A DNA stretch of 64,000 nt, from assembly GCF_002355475.1 (NCBI RefSeq), contig NZ_AP014862.1, positions 3,534,001-3,598,000 on the forward strand, written 5' to 3'. Position 1 is the stretch's first letter. The number at the start of each line of letters is the position of its first letter. This document shows positions 44,331 through 54,506 of this stretch, piece after piece. A program made the translations under genes and the position numbers. Under the pieces are notes generated by a model. That model searched no databases, was not told where the DNA came from, and was given only the letters and a program-made list of their open reading frames with translations. The DNA is from Pseudomonas furukawaii (GTDB lineage Bacteria > Pseudomonadota > Gammaproteobacteria > Pseudomonadales > Pseudomonadaceae).

Positions 44331-45203
44331 ATGAGTAGCACCGTTCTGTCCTCCTCCACCCTGGCCAATGACCGGCGCCGGGGCAGCCCACTCGGCCGCC
44401 ATGCGCTGATCGTCGGCGCTTGGCTGGTCTTCACCCTGTTCCTCCTGCTACCGCTGTTCGTGGTGCTCAGCGAGGCCCTCAAGCTCGGCTTTGGCACCTT
44501 CTTCGCCGCGCTGCTGGAGCCGGATGCGATTGCCGCCCTGAAGCTGACCCTGCTCGCCGTCGGCATCGCCGTGCCGCTCAACCTGGTGTTCGGCGTGGCC
44601 GCCGCCTGGTGCGTGAGCAAGTACGAGTTCCGCGGCAAGAGCCTGCTGGTGACCCTGATCGACCTGCCGTTCTCGGTGTCGCCGGTGATCGCCGGCCTGA
44701 TCTACGTGCTGCTGTTCGGCGCCCAGGGCTTCTTCGGCGAGTGGCTGCAGGAGCGCGATATACAGATCATCTTCGCCCTGCCCGGCATCGTCCTGGCCAC
44801 CATCTTCGTCACCGTCCCCTTCGTCGCCCGCGAGCTGATCCCGCTGATGCAGGAACAGGGCACCCAGGAGGAGGAAGCCGCACGCCTGCTCGGTGCCAGC
44901 GGCTGGCAGATGTTCCGGCACGTGACCCTGCCCAACATCAAATGGGGCCTGATCTACGGCGTGGTGCTCTGCGCCGCGCGGGCCATGGGCGAGTTCGGTG
45001 CCGTCTCCGTCGTCTCGGGGCATATCCGCGGCTATACCAACACCCTGCCGCTGCACGTCGAGATTCTCTACAACGAATACAACCACGTCGCCGCCTTCAG
45101 CGTCGCCAGCCTGCTGCTGGCCCTGGCACTGATCATCCTGCTGCTCAAGCAGTGGAGCGAATCCCGTCTGTCCCGCCTACGTCACAGCGACGCGGAGGAA
45201 TAA
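44331..45203 (+). CDS. cysW: Sulfate ABC transporter permease CysW
   Basis: A 290-residue permease with about six helices. The EAA loop reads [28 protein letters not shown], and [15 protein letters not shown] is the CysW-specific segment near residue 220. It forms the heterodimeric channel with CysT. A GGAGG sequence precedes the ATG. Confidence 0.96.
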   Translation: MSSTVLSSSTLANDRRRGSPLGRHALIVGAWLVFTLFLLLPLFVVLSEALKLGFGTFFAALLEPDAIAALKLTLLAVGIAVPLNLVFGVAAAWCVSKYEFRGKSLLVTLIDLPFSVSPVIAGLIYVLLFGAQGFFGEWLQERDIQIIFALPGIVLATIFVTVPFVARELIPLMQEQGTQEEEAARLLGASGWQMFRHVTLPNIKWGLIYGVVLCAARAMGEFGAVSVVSGHIRGYTNTLPLHVEILYNEYNHVAAFSVASLLLALALIILLLKQWSESRLSRLRHSDAEE

Positions 45204-45206
45204 GCC

Positions 45207-46196
45207 ATGTCCATCGAAATCCGTAATGTCAGCAAGACCTTCGGCGCCTTCCGCGCGCTCAACGACATCAACCTGGATATCCACAGCGGCGAGCTCGTGG
45301 CCCTCCTCGGCCCGTCCGGGTGCGGCAAGACCAGCCTGCTGCGCATCATCGCCGGCCTGGAAACGCCGGATGCCGGCAGCATCCAGTTCCATGGCGAGGA
45401 CGTGTCCAACCACGACGTGCGCGACCGCAACGTCGGCTTCGTGTTCCAGCACTACGCCCTGTTCCGCCACATGACCGTGTTCGACAACGTCGCCTTCGGC
45501 CTGCGCATGAAGCCCAAGGGCGAGCGACCGAGCGAGCGCGAGATCGCCGAGCGCGTGCACGAGCTGCTCGGCATGGTGCAGTTGGACTGGCTGGCCGACC
45601 GCTACCCCGAGCAGTTGTCCGGCGGCCAGCGTCAGCGCATCGCCCTGGCTCGTGCCCTCGCCGTGAGGCCCAAGGTGCTGCTGCTGGACGAACCGTTCGG
45701 CGCGCTGGACGCCAAGGTGCGCAAGGAGCTGCGCCGCTGGCTGGCACGCCTGCATGAGGAGATCAACCTGACCTCGGTGTTCGTCACCCACGACCAGGAA
45801 GAAGCCATGGAAGTGGCCGACCGCATCGTGGTCATGAACAAGGGCTCGATCGAGCAGATCGGTTCGCCGGCCGAGGTCTACGAGAAGCCCGCCAGCGACT
45901 TCGTCTACCACTTCCTCGGTGACTCCAACCGCCTGCACCTGGGCGATGACCGGCACCTGCTGTTCCGCCCCCACGAGGTGTCGCTGTCGCGCCTGGCGGT
46001 GGACGAGCATCGCGCGGCGCAGGTGCGTGACATCCGCCCGCTGGGGGCGATCACCCGGGTAACACTCAAGGTCGAGGGCCAGGACGAGCTGATCGAGGCC
46101 GAGGTGGTCAAGGACCACGACAGCCTGGTGGGCCTGGTCCGGGGCGAGACGCTGTTCTTCAAGCCCAAGGCCTGGCAGCAACAGCCGTCCTTCTGA
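45207..46196 (+). CDS. cysA: Sulfate ABC transporter ATPase CysA
   Basis: A 329-residue ATPase with Walker [19 protein letters not shown]-loop FVFQHYALF, signature LSGGQRQR, Walker [16 protein letters not shown]-loop [11 protein letters not shown], and a C-terminal TOBE-like domain (about 245-325). The 329-residue length is the one usual in Pseudomonas, shorter than E. coli CysA. It powers CysTW. The next gene starts 323 bp later after an AT-rich promoter region. Confidence 0.96.
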   Translation: MSIEIRNVSKTFGAFRALNDINLDIHSGELVALLGPSGCGKTSLLRIIAGLETPDAGSIQFHGEDVSNHDVRDRNVGFVFQHYALFRHMTVFDNVAFGLRMKPKGERPSEREIAERVHELLGMVQLDWLADRYPEQLSGGQRQRIALARALAVRPKVLLLDEPFGALDAKVRKELRRWLARLHEEINLTSVFVTHDQEEAMEVADRIVVMNKGSIEQIGSPAEVYEKPASDFVYHFLGDSNRLHLGDDRHLLFRPHEVSLSRLAVDEHRAAQVRDIRPLGAITRVTLKVEGQDELIEAEVVKDHDSLVGLVRGETLFFKPKAWQQQPSF

Positions 46197-46432
46197 GCAC
46201 GTCGAGTGCGGCAGGGCTGCGCGGGAAGGGTTCCCGGCAAATTCCTGTAAAGCTTCAAACCGTGCGTGCAGCTCTCACTGCAAGCACGGCCAGGCTGGCA
46301 CGGCTGGGCGAAAGCCTGCATCAGCGATGCGTATGCTCACTGGCCCGCGCAGAGATGCGGCCCTTTCAAAAAGCAATAAAAATAGTCTAAAAAATTATTT
46401 ATCGATTCTATTAAGTTCTAATAGATTCATCT

Positions 46433-46448
46433 CACCGGACCACCGGAC
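46433..46448 (+). repeat. CACCGGAC tandem octamers in the tauA leader
   Basis: Two perfect, adjacent copies of CACCGGAC lie about 72-87 nt upstream of the tauA start. They directly follow an AT-rich segment (46370-46430) that probably holds the promoter. This is the clearest copy of the motif in the window. Confidence 0.65.
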
Positions 46449-46519
46449 ACCAAGACGATCACAACTGTCCTGTGGCTCGGCCTGCTCCTTTTGCGGCCCT
46501 GCCCGCCCGAGGAGCTTCC

Positions 46520-47500
46520 ATGAGCTACATCCCTTATGCCCGCCGCCTGCTGGCTGTACTGACCCTCTCCAGCCTGACCCTGGCCGCCCAGGCAGCCGAT
46601 TTCACCGTCGCCTACCAGACCACCGTTGACCCGGCCAAGGTGGCCCAGGCCGATGGCGCCTACGAAAAAGCCAGCAAGTCGGAGATCGACTGGCGCAAAT
46701 TCGACGGCGGTGCCGAAGTGATTACCGCCGTGGCTTCCGGTGACGTACAGATCGGCTACGTGGGGTCCAGCCCGCTGGCCGCCGCAGCCACCCGCCAGCT
46801 GCCGATACAGACCTTCCTGATCGCCACCCAGATCGGCGCAGCCGAAGCCCTGGTCGCCCGGAACGGCAGCAACATCGGCAAGCCGGAAGACCTGATCGGC
46901 AAGAAGGTCGCAGTGCCCTTCGTTTCCACCGGCCATTACAGCCTGCTGGCCGCGCTGAAGCACTGGAACATCGATCCGACCAAGGTGCAGATCCTCAACC
47001 TGGCGCCGCCGGCGATCATCTCCGCCTGGAAGCGCGGCGATATCGACGCCACCTACGTGTGGGACCCGGCTCTGGGCGTAGCCAAGGAGAACGGCAAGGT
47101 GCTGATCACCTCCGGCGAGCTGAGCGAGCTGGGCGCACCGACCTTTGATGCCTGGATCGTGCGCAAGGACTTTGCCGAGAAGCACCCGGAAATCGTCCGC
47201 GCCTTCGCCAAGGTGACCCTCGACGCCTACGCCGACTACCGCAAGGACCCGAAAGCCTGGCTGGCCAACCAGGACAACATCGCCAAGCTGGTGAAACTCT
47301 CCGGTGCCAAGGCCGAGGACATTCCGCTGCTGCTGCAGGGCAACGTCTTCCCCCTGGCCGCCGACCAGGCCACCGCCCTTGGTGCGCCGACCACCCAGGC
47401 CATTACCGACACCGCCAGGTTCCTCAAGGAGCAGGGCAAGGTCGACGCCGTGCTGCCGGACTACACCCCCTACGTCAGCAACCAGTACGTCACCAACTGA
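46520..47500 (+). CDS. tauA: Taurine-binding periplasmic protein
   Basis: A 326-residue binding protein with a signal ending AQAADF (about residue 26), then [18 protein letters not shown], the TauA start. [20 protein letters not shown] and [15 protein letters not shown] are TauA motifs. ATG 46520 has GAGGAGC upstream; an earlier in-frame ATG at 46472 lacks support. It leads tauABCD and should deliver taurine to TauBC. Confidence 0.95.
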   Translation: MSYIPYARRLLAVLTLSSLTLAAQAADFTVAYQTTVDPAKVAQADGAYEKASKSEIDWRKFDGGAEVITAVASGDVQIGYVGSSPLAAAATRQLPIQTFLIATQIGAAEALVARNGSNIGKPEDLIGKKVAVPFVSTGHYSLLAALKHWNIDPTKVQILNLAPPAIISAWKRGDIDATYVWDPALGVAKENGKVLITSGELSELGAPTFDAWIVRKDFAEKHPEIVRAFAKVTLDAYADYRKDPKAWLANQDNIAKLVKLSGAKAEDIPLLLQGNVFPLAADQATALGAPTTQAITDTARFLKEQGKVDAVLPDYTPYVSNQYVTN

Positions 47501-47583
47501 GCATCAGGCCCTCCCCCTCACGGGGCGAGGTTCGGCGACGGCAAGGATGCCGCCGCCGGATGCACCCAACTGAAGAGAACGAC

Positions 47584-48366
47584 ATGGCCCTACTCGAACT
47601 GGAGCGCATCAGCGCACAGTACCCCGGCGCGGCCGAGCCGGTACTGCACGACGTCTCCCTAACGCTGGGTCCCGGCCAACTGCTGGTGGCCCTTGGTCCC
47701 TCCGGCAGTGGCAAGACCAGCCTGCTGAACCTGATCGCCGGCTTCACCAACCCCAGCAGCGGTCGCATCAGTCTCGATGGCAAGCCCGTCATCGGCGCCT
47801 CCGCCGAACGTGGCGTGGTATTCCAGGACGATGCCCTGCTGCCCTGGCAGAACGTGCTGGCCAACGTCGCCTTCGGCCTGCAACTGGCCGGCGTACCGCG
47901 TGCACCACGGGAGGCCAGGGCCCGCGAACTACTCGCCCTGGTCGATCTGGCCGGTTTCGAGCAACGCCACATCTGGGAGCTTTCCGGTGGGCAGAAACAG
48001 CGCGTCGGCCTGGCCCGCGCGCTGGCCGCCGAACCGCGCCTGCTGCTGATGGACGAGCCTTTCGGCGCGCTGGACGCCTTCACCCGCGAGCAGATGCAGG
48101 AACTGCTGTTGCAGGTCTGGCGCCGCACCGCCAAGCCGGTGCTGCTGATCACCCACGACATAGAGGAAGCCGTTTTTCTCGCCACCGACCTGGTGCTGCT
48201 GGAGCCCAACCCCGGGCGCATCGCCGAGCGCCTGCAGCTCGACTTCGGGCGCCGCTACGCCGCCGGCGAGAGCGCGCGGGCAATCAAGTCCGACCCTGCC
48301 TTTATCGAAACCCGCGAGCGGGTGCTGGCCCAGGTCTTCGCCCAGCGCCAAAGACCCAGAGCATGA
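47584..48366 (+). CDS. tauB: Taurine ABC transporter ATPase
   Basis: A 260-residue ATPase with Walker [19 protein letters not shown]-loop [12 protein letters not shown], signature LSGGQKQR, Walker [16 protein letters not shown] and [30 protein letters not shown] is characteristic of TauB. ATG 47584 was chosen from family alignment; GAAGAGA precedes it. It pairs with TauC. Confidence 0.95.
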   Translation: MALLELERISAQYPGAAEPVLHDVSLTLGPGQLLVALGPSGSGKTSLLNLIAGFTNPSSGRISLDGKPVIGASAERGVVFQDDALLPWQNVLANVAFGLQLAGVPRAPREARARELLALVDLAGFEQRHIWELSGGQKQRVGLARALAAEPRLLLMDEPFGALDAFTREQMQELLLQVWRRTAKPVLLITHDIEEAVFLATDLVLLEPNPGRIAERLQLDFGRRYAAGESARAIKSDPAFIETRERVLAQVFAQRQRPRA

Positions 48367-48379
48367 CAAGGAAAATCGA

Positions 48380-49216
48380 ATGAGCAGCTACGAGTATGTC
48401 GACTCCAGAAGCGATGCCGAGCAGCAGGCCAAGCGCGTGCCGCGTCGCGAGCCCAACCTGCTGGCCCTTGGTCTGCTCAGCATCGGCACGCTGCTCTGTA
48501 CCTGGTGGGCGGTGACCGCCGCCGGGCTGATCGAGCCCCTGTTCCTGCCCAGCCCGCAGGCCGTGCTGGCGCGTGGATGGAAGCTGCTGGCCGACGGTTA
48601 CCTGGACGCCAGCCTGTGGCAGCACCTGGGCGCAAGCCTCGGGCGCATCGGCCTGGCGCTGCTGATTGCCGTGCTGACCGCCATTCCGCTTGGCATCGCC
48701 ATCGGGCGCAGCCACCGGGTACGCGGTCTGGTGGATCCGCTGATCGAGTTCTACCGGCCGATACCGCCGCTTGCGTACTTGCCGCTGATCGTCATCTGGT
48801 GCGGCATTGGCGAACTGTCCAAGGTCCTGCTGATCTACCTGGCAATCTTCGCCCCCATCGTCATCGCCACAGCCACCGGCGTGCGCAGCGCAGACCCGGC
48901 CAAGCTGCGCGCCGCCCAGGCCCTCGGCGCCACTCCGGCGCAACTGGTGCGGCACGTGATCCTGCCCAGCGCCCTGCCGGACATCCTCACCGGGATCCGC
49001 ATCGGCCTCGGTGTCGGCTGGTCGACGCTGGTAGCTGCCGAGCTGATCGCCGCCCAGCGCGGCCTCGGCTTCATGGTGCAGGCGGCAGCGCAATTCCTGG
49101 TCACCGACGTGGTCATCCTCGGCATCCTCCTGATCGCGGTGATCGCCTTCGCCCTGGAACTGGGCCTGCGCGCCCTGCAACGCAAACTGGTGCCCTGGCA
49201 TGGCCAGGCCCACTGA
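48380..49216 (+). CDS. tauC: Taurine ABC transporter permease
   Basis: A 278-residue permease with about six helices. [19 protein letters not shown] near the start and the EAA loop [27 protein letters not shown] place it in TauC. It sits 13 bp after tauB and 16 bp before tauD. Confidence 0.95.
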   Translation: MSSYEYVDSRSDAEQQAKRVPRREPNLLALGLLSIGTLLCTWWAVTAAGLIEPLFLPSPQAVLARGWKLLADGYLDASLWQHLGASLGRIGLALLIAVLTAIPLGIAIGRSHRVRGLVDPLIEFYRPIPPLAYLPLIVIWCGIGELSKVLLIYLAIFAPIVIATATGVRSADPAKLRAAQALGATPAQLVRHVILPSALPDILTGIRIGLGVGWSTLVAAELIAAQRGLGFMVQAAAQFLVTDVVILGILLIAVIAFALELGLRALQRKLVPWHGQAH

Positions 49217-49232
49217 TTCGGAAGAAATAGTC

Positions 49233-50066
49233 ATGAGCCTCCACGTCACTCCGCTGAGCACGGCCCTGGGCGCCATCGTCGGCGGCATCGACCTGCGCCA
49301 GCCGCTGGCCGACGCCGACCAGCGGGCCATCGAACGCGCCCTCCTCGACCATCAGGTGCTGTTCTTTCGCGCCCAGCCAATCGAGCCGTCCCAACAGGCG
49401 GCTTTTGCTGCTCGCTTCGGCGAGCTGCATATCCATCCGATCTACCCGAACATTCCCGAGCAGCCGGAAGTGCTGGTGCTCGATACGGCCGTCACTGACG
49501 TACGTGACAACGCCATCTGGCACACCGACGTGACCTTCCTCGAAACGCCGGCCCTCGGCGCTGTGCTGGCCTCCAAGCAGCTGCCGGCGTATGGCGGCGA
49601 TACCCTGTGGGCAAGTAGCAGCGCGGCTTTCGAGGCGCTCTCAAAGCCGCTGCAGCGCTTGCTCGACGGCCTCACCGCCAGCCACGACTTCACCCGTTCG
49701 TTTCCGCTGGAACGCTTCGGCAACACCCCCGAGGCGCTGGAGCGCTACCACGAGGTGCAGCGCCAGCACCCGCCGGTAAGCCACCCGGTGGTGCGCACGC
49801 ATCCCGTTACCGGACGCAGGGGACTGTTCGTCAACGAGGGCTTCACCACGCGAATCAACGAGCTGGAGCCGGCCGAAAGCGACGCCCTGCTGCGCTTCCT
49901 CTTCGCCCACAGCACCCGCCCGGAATTCACCATCCGCTGGCGTTGGCAGGAGAACGACCTGGCCTTCTGGGACAACCGCATCACCCAGCACTATGCCGTG
50001 GACGACTACCGCCCGGCGCGGCGGGTCATGCACCGCGCAACCATTCTCGGTGACCGCCCACACTAA
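49233..50066 (+). CDS. tauD: Taurine dioxygenase (2-oxoglutarate/Fe(II)-dependent)
   Basis: A 277-residue non-haem iron enzyme that hydroxylates taurine next to the sulfonate, releasing sulfite and aminoacetaldehyde. The iron ligands are visible as His97 and Asp99 (WHTDVTF) and His253 (TQHYA), with the Arg-rich 2-oxoglutarate site [11 protein letters not shown] just after. ATG 49233 was chosen since the family starts MSLHVTPLS. It closes tauABCD, and a rhodanese gene follows 11 bp later. Confidence 0.95.
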   Translation: MSLHVTPLSTALGAIVGGIDLRQPLADADQRAIERALLDHQVLFFRAQPIEPSQQAAFAARFGELHIHPIYPNIPEQPEVLVLDTAVTDVRDNAIWHTDVTFLETPALGAVLASKQLPAYGGDTLWASSSAAFEALSKPLQRLLDGLTASHDFTRSFPLERFGNTPEALERYHEVQRQHPPVSHPVVRTHPVTGRRGLFVNEGFTTRINELEPAESDALLRFLFAHSTRPEFTIRWRWQENDLAFWDNRITQHYAVDDYRPARRVMHRATILGDRPH

Positions 50067-50077
50067 GGAATACGTCA

Positions 50078-50437
50078 ATGGCCCATCACGATGAAGACTT
50101 CCTGCGCCGCGCCACCGAGGCCAAGACACGCATCCGGCAGCTAGTGCCCGAGGAGGCACGCCAGCGCATCACACAGGGCGGCCTGCTGCTGGATGTGCGC
50201 AGTGGCGAGGAGTATGCCGAGGGCCATATCGAGGGCGCCTACAACCTTCCTGCCGAAGAGCTGGCCAAGCAGATCGCCCGGCTGCAGCCGGACAAACAGG
50301 CGCCGATCCTCTGCTACTGCCGTGGCGGCAACCGCGGCGCCCTGGCCGCCGACGAACTACAGCGCCTTGGCTACGCCAACGTCGCCTCGATCGAGGGTGG
50401 TCTGACGGCCTTCCTGAACGCTTCCGAGAGCGAATGA
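50078..50437 (+). CDS. Single-domain rhodanese-like sulfurtransferase
   Basis: A 119-residue rhodanese domain with LLLDVRSGEEYAEGHIEGAYNLP and the active-site loop CRGGNRG around Cys81. It has no signal peptide, so it acts in the cytoplasm. It lies 11 bp after tauD in the same operon, suggesting that it handles sulfane sulfur or thiosulfate made during sulfite assimilation, which is inference. Confidence 0.92.
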   Translation: MAHHDEDFLRRATEAKTRIRQLVPEEARQRITQGGLLLDVRSGEEYAEGHIEGAYNLPAEELAKQIARLQPDKQAPILCYCRGGNRGALAADELQRLGYANVASIEGGLTAFLNASESE

Positions 50438-50557
50438 GCCGCTGCCGAACCCTCATGTTCTGCCCAGCCGAAAGCCGTTCCCTCAAACAACTTCCAGGCA
50501 CATGCATATTCCATAATCGTATTTAAATAATAGATTTAAAACCGATACGGTATAAAC

Positions 50558-50581
50558 GACCGGACCACCGGAGCACCGCAC
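50558..50581 (+). repeat. Three CACCGGAC-type octamers upstream of the SfnB-like gene
   Basis: Adjacent octamers GACCGGAC, CACCGGAG and CACCGCAC lie about 72-95 nt before the start codon at 50653, directly after an AT-rich segment (50505-50555). They match the tauA leader repeat. Confidence 0.6.
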
Positions 50582-50652
50582 TTTCTTCACGCCGCTCCGT
50601 TGCGCCCTCATCCCGGTGCCCGTTGCTGGCGCATCCACAAGATGAGGTTTGC

Positions 50653-51921
50653 ATGATCAGTCCGATTACCCTTGAGGACAGTTACACCGCTCGCGAAGCT
50701 CTGGGTTCATCCGACCAGGACATCGCCCCCGCCCTGCTCCCCGCCGCCGTTCTCAGCAGCGACGCCGAAGCCCTGCAAGCAGCCCACGAACTGGCCCGCA
50801 TCGCCAACGCCGAAGCCATAGTGCGTGACCGCGAGCGCCGCCTCCCCTGGGATCTGGTGGAGCGCTTCACCATCAGTGGCCTCGGCAGCATCGCTGTCCC
50901 GCGCGAATTTGGCGGCCCGCAGCTACCCCACGTCACCATCGCCGAAGTGTTCCGCATCATCTCCGCCGCCGACCCGGCTCTGGGACAGATCCCACAGAAC
51001 CAGTTCGGTCTCATCGGCCTGCTGCGCGCCTTCGCCAGCCCCGAGCAGCAACGCCGCCTGTTCGCCAGCGTGCTGGCCGGCTGGCGCATCGGCAACGGCG
51101 GCCCCGAGCGCGGCAGCAAGCACACCCAGGACATCCAGGCGCGCCTGGTGCAGCGCGACGGCCGTCGGCTCTTCAGCGGCGAGAAGTTCTATTCCACCGG
51201 TGCCCTGTTCGCCCATTGGATCGCCGCCAAGGCTCTGGACGAAGACGGACGCCCCTGGCTGGCCTTCATCCAGCGCGGCCGCCCCGGCCTGCGCGTCGTC
51301 AACGACTGGTCCGGTTTCGGCCAGCGCACCACCGCCAGTGGCACCGTGATGCTCAACGAGGTGGAGGTGGATGCCGATAACCTGATCCCGCTCTGGCCGC
51401 TGGCCGAGCAACCGAGCATCCAGGGCGCCTTCTCCCAGCTGATCCAGGCCGCCATTGACCTGGGCATCGCCGATGCCGCTCTGCGTGACGCCATCGCCTT
51501 CGTACGCGACAAGGCGCGGCCGTGGATCGACGCCAAGGTCGATCGGGCAGGCGACGATCCCTATGTGATAGCCGATGTCGGCCGCCTGCAGATCGAGCTG
51601 CATGCCGCCGAGGCGCTGCTGCACAAGGCAGGCCGCGTGCTGGATGAAGTCGCCGCCGCCCCCATCGACGCCGATGGCGCCGCCCGCGCCTCCATTGCCG
51701 TGGCCGAGGCCAAGGCGCTGACCACCGAGATATCGCTGGCCGCCAGCGAAAAGCTGCTGGAGGTGTCCGGCAGCCGCGCGACGCTGGCCGAGTTCGGCCT
51801 CGACCGCCACTGGCGCAACGCCCGCACCCACACCCTGCACGACCCGGTGCGCTGGAAGTACCACGCCATCGGTGCCTGGCACCTCAATGGCAGCCGCCCC
51901 AACCGCCATTCCTGGATCTGA
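50653..51921 (+). CDS. SfnB/DszC-family sulfur acquisition oxidoreductase, copy 1
   Basis: A 422-residue acyl-CoA-dehydrogenase-fold flavoprotein. AVPREFGGPQLPHVTIAEVF, QIPQNQFGLIGLL, GEKFYSTGALFAHW and NDWSGFGQRTTASGTV are typical of the SfnB/DszC branch. The N-terminus has an extra ~30 residues compared with copy 2. ATG 50653 was chosen over 50623 for its position after the leader. It lies 3 bp before copy 2, and 109 bp near its 3' end are identical to copy 2. It probably oxidises a sulfone or sulfide with FMNH2. Confidence 0.9.
   Translation: MISPITLEDSYTAREALGSSDQDIAPALLPAAVLSSDAEALQAAHELARIANAEAIVRDRERRLPWDLVERFTISGLGSIAVPREFGGPQLPHVTIAEVFRIISAADPALGQIPQNQFGLIGLLRAFASPEQQRRLFASVLAGWRIGNGGPERGSKHTQDIQARLVQRDGRRLFSGEKFYSTGALFAHWIAAKALDEDGRPWLAFIQRGRPGLRVVNDWSGFGQRTTASGTVMLNEVEVDADNLIPLWPLAEQPSIQGAFSQLIQAAIDLGIADAALRDAIAFVRDKARPWIDAKVDRAGDDPYVIADVGRLQIELHAAEALLHKAGRVLDEVAAAPIDADGAARASIAVAEAKALTTEISLAASEKLLEVSGSRATLAEFGLDRHWRNARTHTLHDPVRWKYHAIGAWHLNGSRPNRHSWI
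51764..51872 (+). repeat. 109-bp perfect direct repeat, copy 1
   Basis: This segment inside the first SfnB-like gene, encoding SGSRATLAEFGLDRHWRNAR and following residues, is identical base for base to 52967-53075. Flanking sequence diverges at once on both sides. Confidence 0.85.
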
Positions 51922-51924
51922 GCC

Positions 51925-53124
51925 ATGAACGCACTCCTCAACACCGGCGCGCCGCTGCTACGCGACGCCGCCGAGGCGCTGGCCGTGGCCGAAGGCCTGG
52001 CCGACTCCTTCGCCCGTGAGGCCGCTGAGCGCGACCGCGAGCGCCGCCTGCCGCACGCCGAACTCGAAAACTTCTCCCGCTCCGGCCTGTGGGGCATCAC
52101 CGTGCCCAAGGCCTTCGGCGGCCCTGGTCTTGCCAGCGTCACCCTGACCAAAGTGATCGCCCGCATCGCCCAGGCCGACGGCTCGCTCGGGCAGATTCCG
52201 CAGAACCACTTCTACGCACTGGAAGTGCTGCGGGTGAACGGCAGCGAGGCGCAGCAGCGTCGCCTGTACGCCGAGGTCCTGGCCGGCAAACGCTTCGGCA
52301 ACGCCCTGGCCGAGCTGGGCACCAGGACCGCGCTGGACCGCAACACCCGCCTGACCCGCACCGACGACGGCTACCGCATCGACGGGCGCAAGTTCTACTG
52401 CACCGGCGCGCTGTTCGCCCAGCGCATCCCCACTCTGGCCGTGGACGAGCATGGCGTCGGCTTCCTCGCCTTCGTCCCGCGCGAGGCCAAAGGCCTGCAG
52501 CTGATCGACGACTGGAGCGGCTTCGGACAGCGCACCACCGGCAGCGGCAGTGTGCTGTTCGACAGCGTGCCGGTGGCAGCCGACGACGTGGTGCCGTTCC
52601 AGAGCGCGTTCGACCGGCCGACCACCGTCGGCCCCTTCGCCCAGTTGCTGCATGCGGCCATCGACACCGGCATCGCCCGAGGCGCCTACGAGGACCTGCT
52701 GCAGTTCGTGAGGAACAAGTCACGTCCGTGGATCGACTCCGGCGTCGACAAGGCCAGCGATGACCCGCTGACCCAGCAGGAGATCGGGAAATTGCGCGTG
52801 CGCCTGGCCGCCACCGAAGCACTACTGGAACGCGCCGGCGAGTTCGTCGACCGCGCCCAGTTGGCACCGGACGAACACAGCGTGGCCGCTGCCTCCATCG
52901 CAGTCGCCGAGGCTCGCGCGATCAGCACCGAGACCTCGCTGCTGCTCGGCAGCAAGCTGCTGGAGCTGTCCGGCAGCCGCGCGACGCTGGCCGAGTTCGG
53001 CCTCGACCGCCACTGGCGCAACGCCCGCACCCACACCCTGCACGACCCGGTGCGCTGGAAGTACCACGCCATCGGCGACTACTACCTGAACGACCGCCTG
53101 CCACCGCGCCGGGGAACCATCTGA
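51925..53124 (+). CDS. SfnB/DszC-family sulfur acquisition oxidoreductase, copy 2
   Basis: A 399-residue paralogue of copy 1, with VPKAFGGPGLASVTLTKVIA, QIPQNHFYALEVL, GRKFYCTGALFAQR and DDWSGFGQRTTGSGSV. The two proteins differ over most of their length but share an identical 109-bp C-terminal segment. Its stop overlaps the start of the DszA-like monooxygenase gene. A two-enzyme set of DszC-like plus DszA-like proteins recalls desulfurisation pathways, although the substrate here is unknown. Confidence 0.9.
   Translation: MNALLNTGAPLLRDAAEALAVAEGLADSFAREAAERDRERRLPHAELENFSRSGLWGITVPKAFGGPGLASVTLTKVIARIAQADGSLGQIPQNHFYALEVLRVNGSEAQQRRLYAEVLAGKRFGNALAELGTRTALDRNTRLTRTDDGYRIDGRKFYCTGALFAQRIPTLAVDEHGVGFLAFVPREAKGLQLIDDWSGFGQRTTGSGSVLFDSVPVAADDVVPFQSAFDRPTTVGPFAQLLHAAIDTGIARGAYEDLLQFVRNKSRPWIDSGVDKASDDPLTQQEIGKLRVRLAATEALLERAGEFVDRAQLAPDEHSVAAASIAVAEARAISTETSLLLGSKLLELSGSRATLAEFGLDRHWRNARTHTLHDPVRWKYHAIGDYYLNDRLPPRRGTI
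52967..53075 (+). repeat. 109-bp perfect direct repeat, copy 2
   Basis: Identical to 51764-51872. Crossing-over between the copies would delete about 1.2 kb and fuse the two SfnB-like genes in frame. Confidence 0.85.
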
Positions 53125-54506
53125 TGGCCAAGCAACTGCTGCTCAATGCCTTCAACATGAACTGCGTCGGCCATATCAACCACGGCCTGTGGACCCACCC
53201 GCGCGACCGCTCGGTGGACTTCAACCGCCTGGACTACTGGACCGACCTCGCCCGCCTGCTGGAACGCGGGCTGTTCGACGGGCTGTTCCTGGCCGACATC
53301 CTCGGCGTCTACGACGTCTACCAGGGCGGCGTCGAGCTGACCCTGCGCGAGAGCATCCAGCTGCCGGTCAACGACCCGCTGCTGCTGGTCTCGGCCATGG
53401 CCGGCGTCACCTCGCACCTGGGCTTCGGCGTCACCGCCAACCTGAGCTACGAGGCGCCCTTCACCTTCGCCCGGCGCATGAGCACGCTGGACCACCTCAC
53501 CGGTGGGCGGGTCGGCTGGAACATCGTCACCGGCTACCTGGAGAGTGCCGCCCGCGCCATGGGCCACGGCGAACAGGAGACGCACGACCGCCGCTACGAC
53601 CAGGCCGACGAATACCTGGAGGTGCTCTACAAGCTCTGGGAAGGCAGCTGGGAAGACGATGCGGTGTTGGCTGACCGTGGCCGGCGTATCTATGCCCGGC
53701 CGGACAAGGTCCATCCGATCCGCCACCACGGCGAGTTCTACCGGGTGGAGGGGTATCACCTCAGCCAGCCCTCGCCGCAGCGCACGCCACTGCTGTTCCA
53801 GGCCGGTTCCTCGGCGCGCGGCCTGAAGTTCGCCGGCAACCACGCGGAGTGCGTGTTCATCGGCGGGCAGAACAAGGAAGCGGTGCGCGCCCAGGTCGAC
53901 AAGGTGCGCGCCGCGGCCGTGGCCGCCGGACGCCCGGCGGACGCGATCAAGGTATTCATGGGCATCAACGCGATAGTCGCGCCGACCGAAGCCGAGGCCC
54001 TCGACAAGCTCGCCGAGTATCGGCGTCACGCCAGCCCAGAGGCCGGTATCGCGCACTTCTCCGCCTCCACCGGTATCGACCTGGCCGCCTTTGGCCTGGA
54101 CGAGCCCATCGTCGAGCGCAAGACCAACGCTATCGAGTCGGTGGTGAAGGGCTTCAGCGGGTGGACCAAGCGCCGCCTGCTGGAGCAGCACGCCCTAGGC
54201 GGCCGCTATCCGCAGGCGGTCGGCTCGCCCAGCCAGGTGGCCGATCAGTTGCTGGCCTGGATCGACGAGACCGGCCTGGATGGCTTCAACCTCACCCGCA
54301 CCGTCACCCCGGAGAGCTACATCGACTTCATCGACCTGGTGATCCCCGAGCTGCAGCAGCGCGGCCGCTACAAGACCGCCTACGCCGATGGCGCCCTGCG
54401 CCACAAGCTGTTCGGCCAGGGCCCGCGACTGGCCGCACCCCACCCGGCCGCCCACTGGCGGCAAGCGAATCTACAGACTGAAGAAAAGGAATCCCGCCAT
54501 GCGTAA
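53124..54506 (+). CDS. NtaA/SnaA/DszA-family FMNH2-dependent monooxygenase, copy 1
   Basis: A 460-residue luciferase-like flavin monooxygenase. It begins LLLNAFNMNCVGHINHGLWTHP and has FLADILGVYDVYQGG, YEAPFTFARRMSTLDHLTGGRVGWNIVTGYLESAARAMG and LFQAGSSARG, all typical of the NtaA/DszA family. It needs reduced flavin from a partner reductase. It overlaps the preceding SfnB-like gene by 1 bp and overlaps the following MetQ-like gene by 8 bp. It probably cleaves C-S bonds in a sulfone or related compound. Confidence 0.92.
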   Translation: MAKQLLLNAFNMNCVGHINHGLWTHPRDRSVDFNRLDYWTDLARLLERGLFDGLFLADILGVYDVYQGGVELTLRESIQLPVNDPLLLVSAMAGVTSHLGFGVTANLSYEAPFTFARRMSTLDHLTGGRVGWNIVTGYLESAARAMGHGEQETHDRRYDQADEYLEVLYKLWEGSWEDDAVLADRGRRIYARPDKVHPIRHHGEFYRVEGYHLSQPSPQRTPLLFQAGSSARGLKFAGNHAECVFIGGQNKEAVRAQVDKVRAAAVAAGRPADAIKVFMGINAIVAPTEAEALDKLAEYRRHASPEAGIAHFSASTGIDLAAFGLDEPIVERKTNAIESVVKGFSGWTKRRLLEQHALGGRYPQAVGSPSQVADQLLAWIDETGLDGFNLTRTVTPESYIDFIDLVIPELQQRGRYKTAYADGALRHKLFGQGPRLAAPHPAAHWRQANLQTEEKESRHA

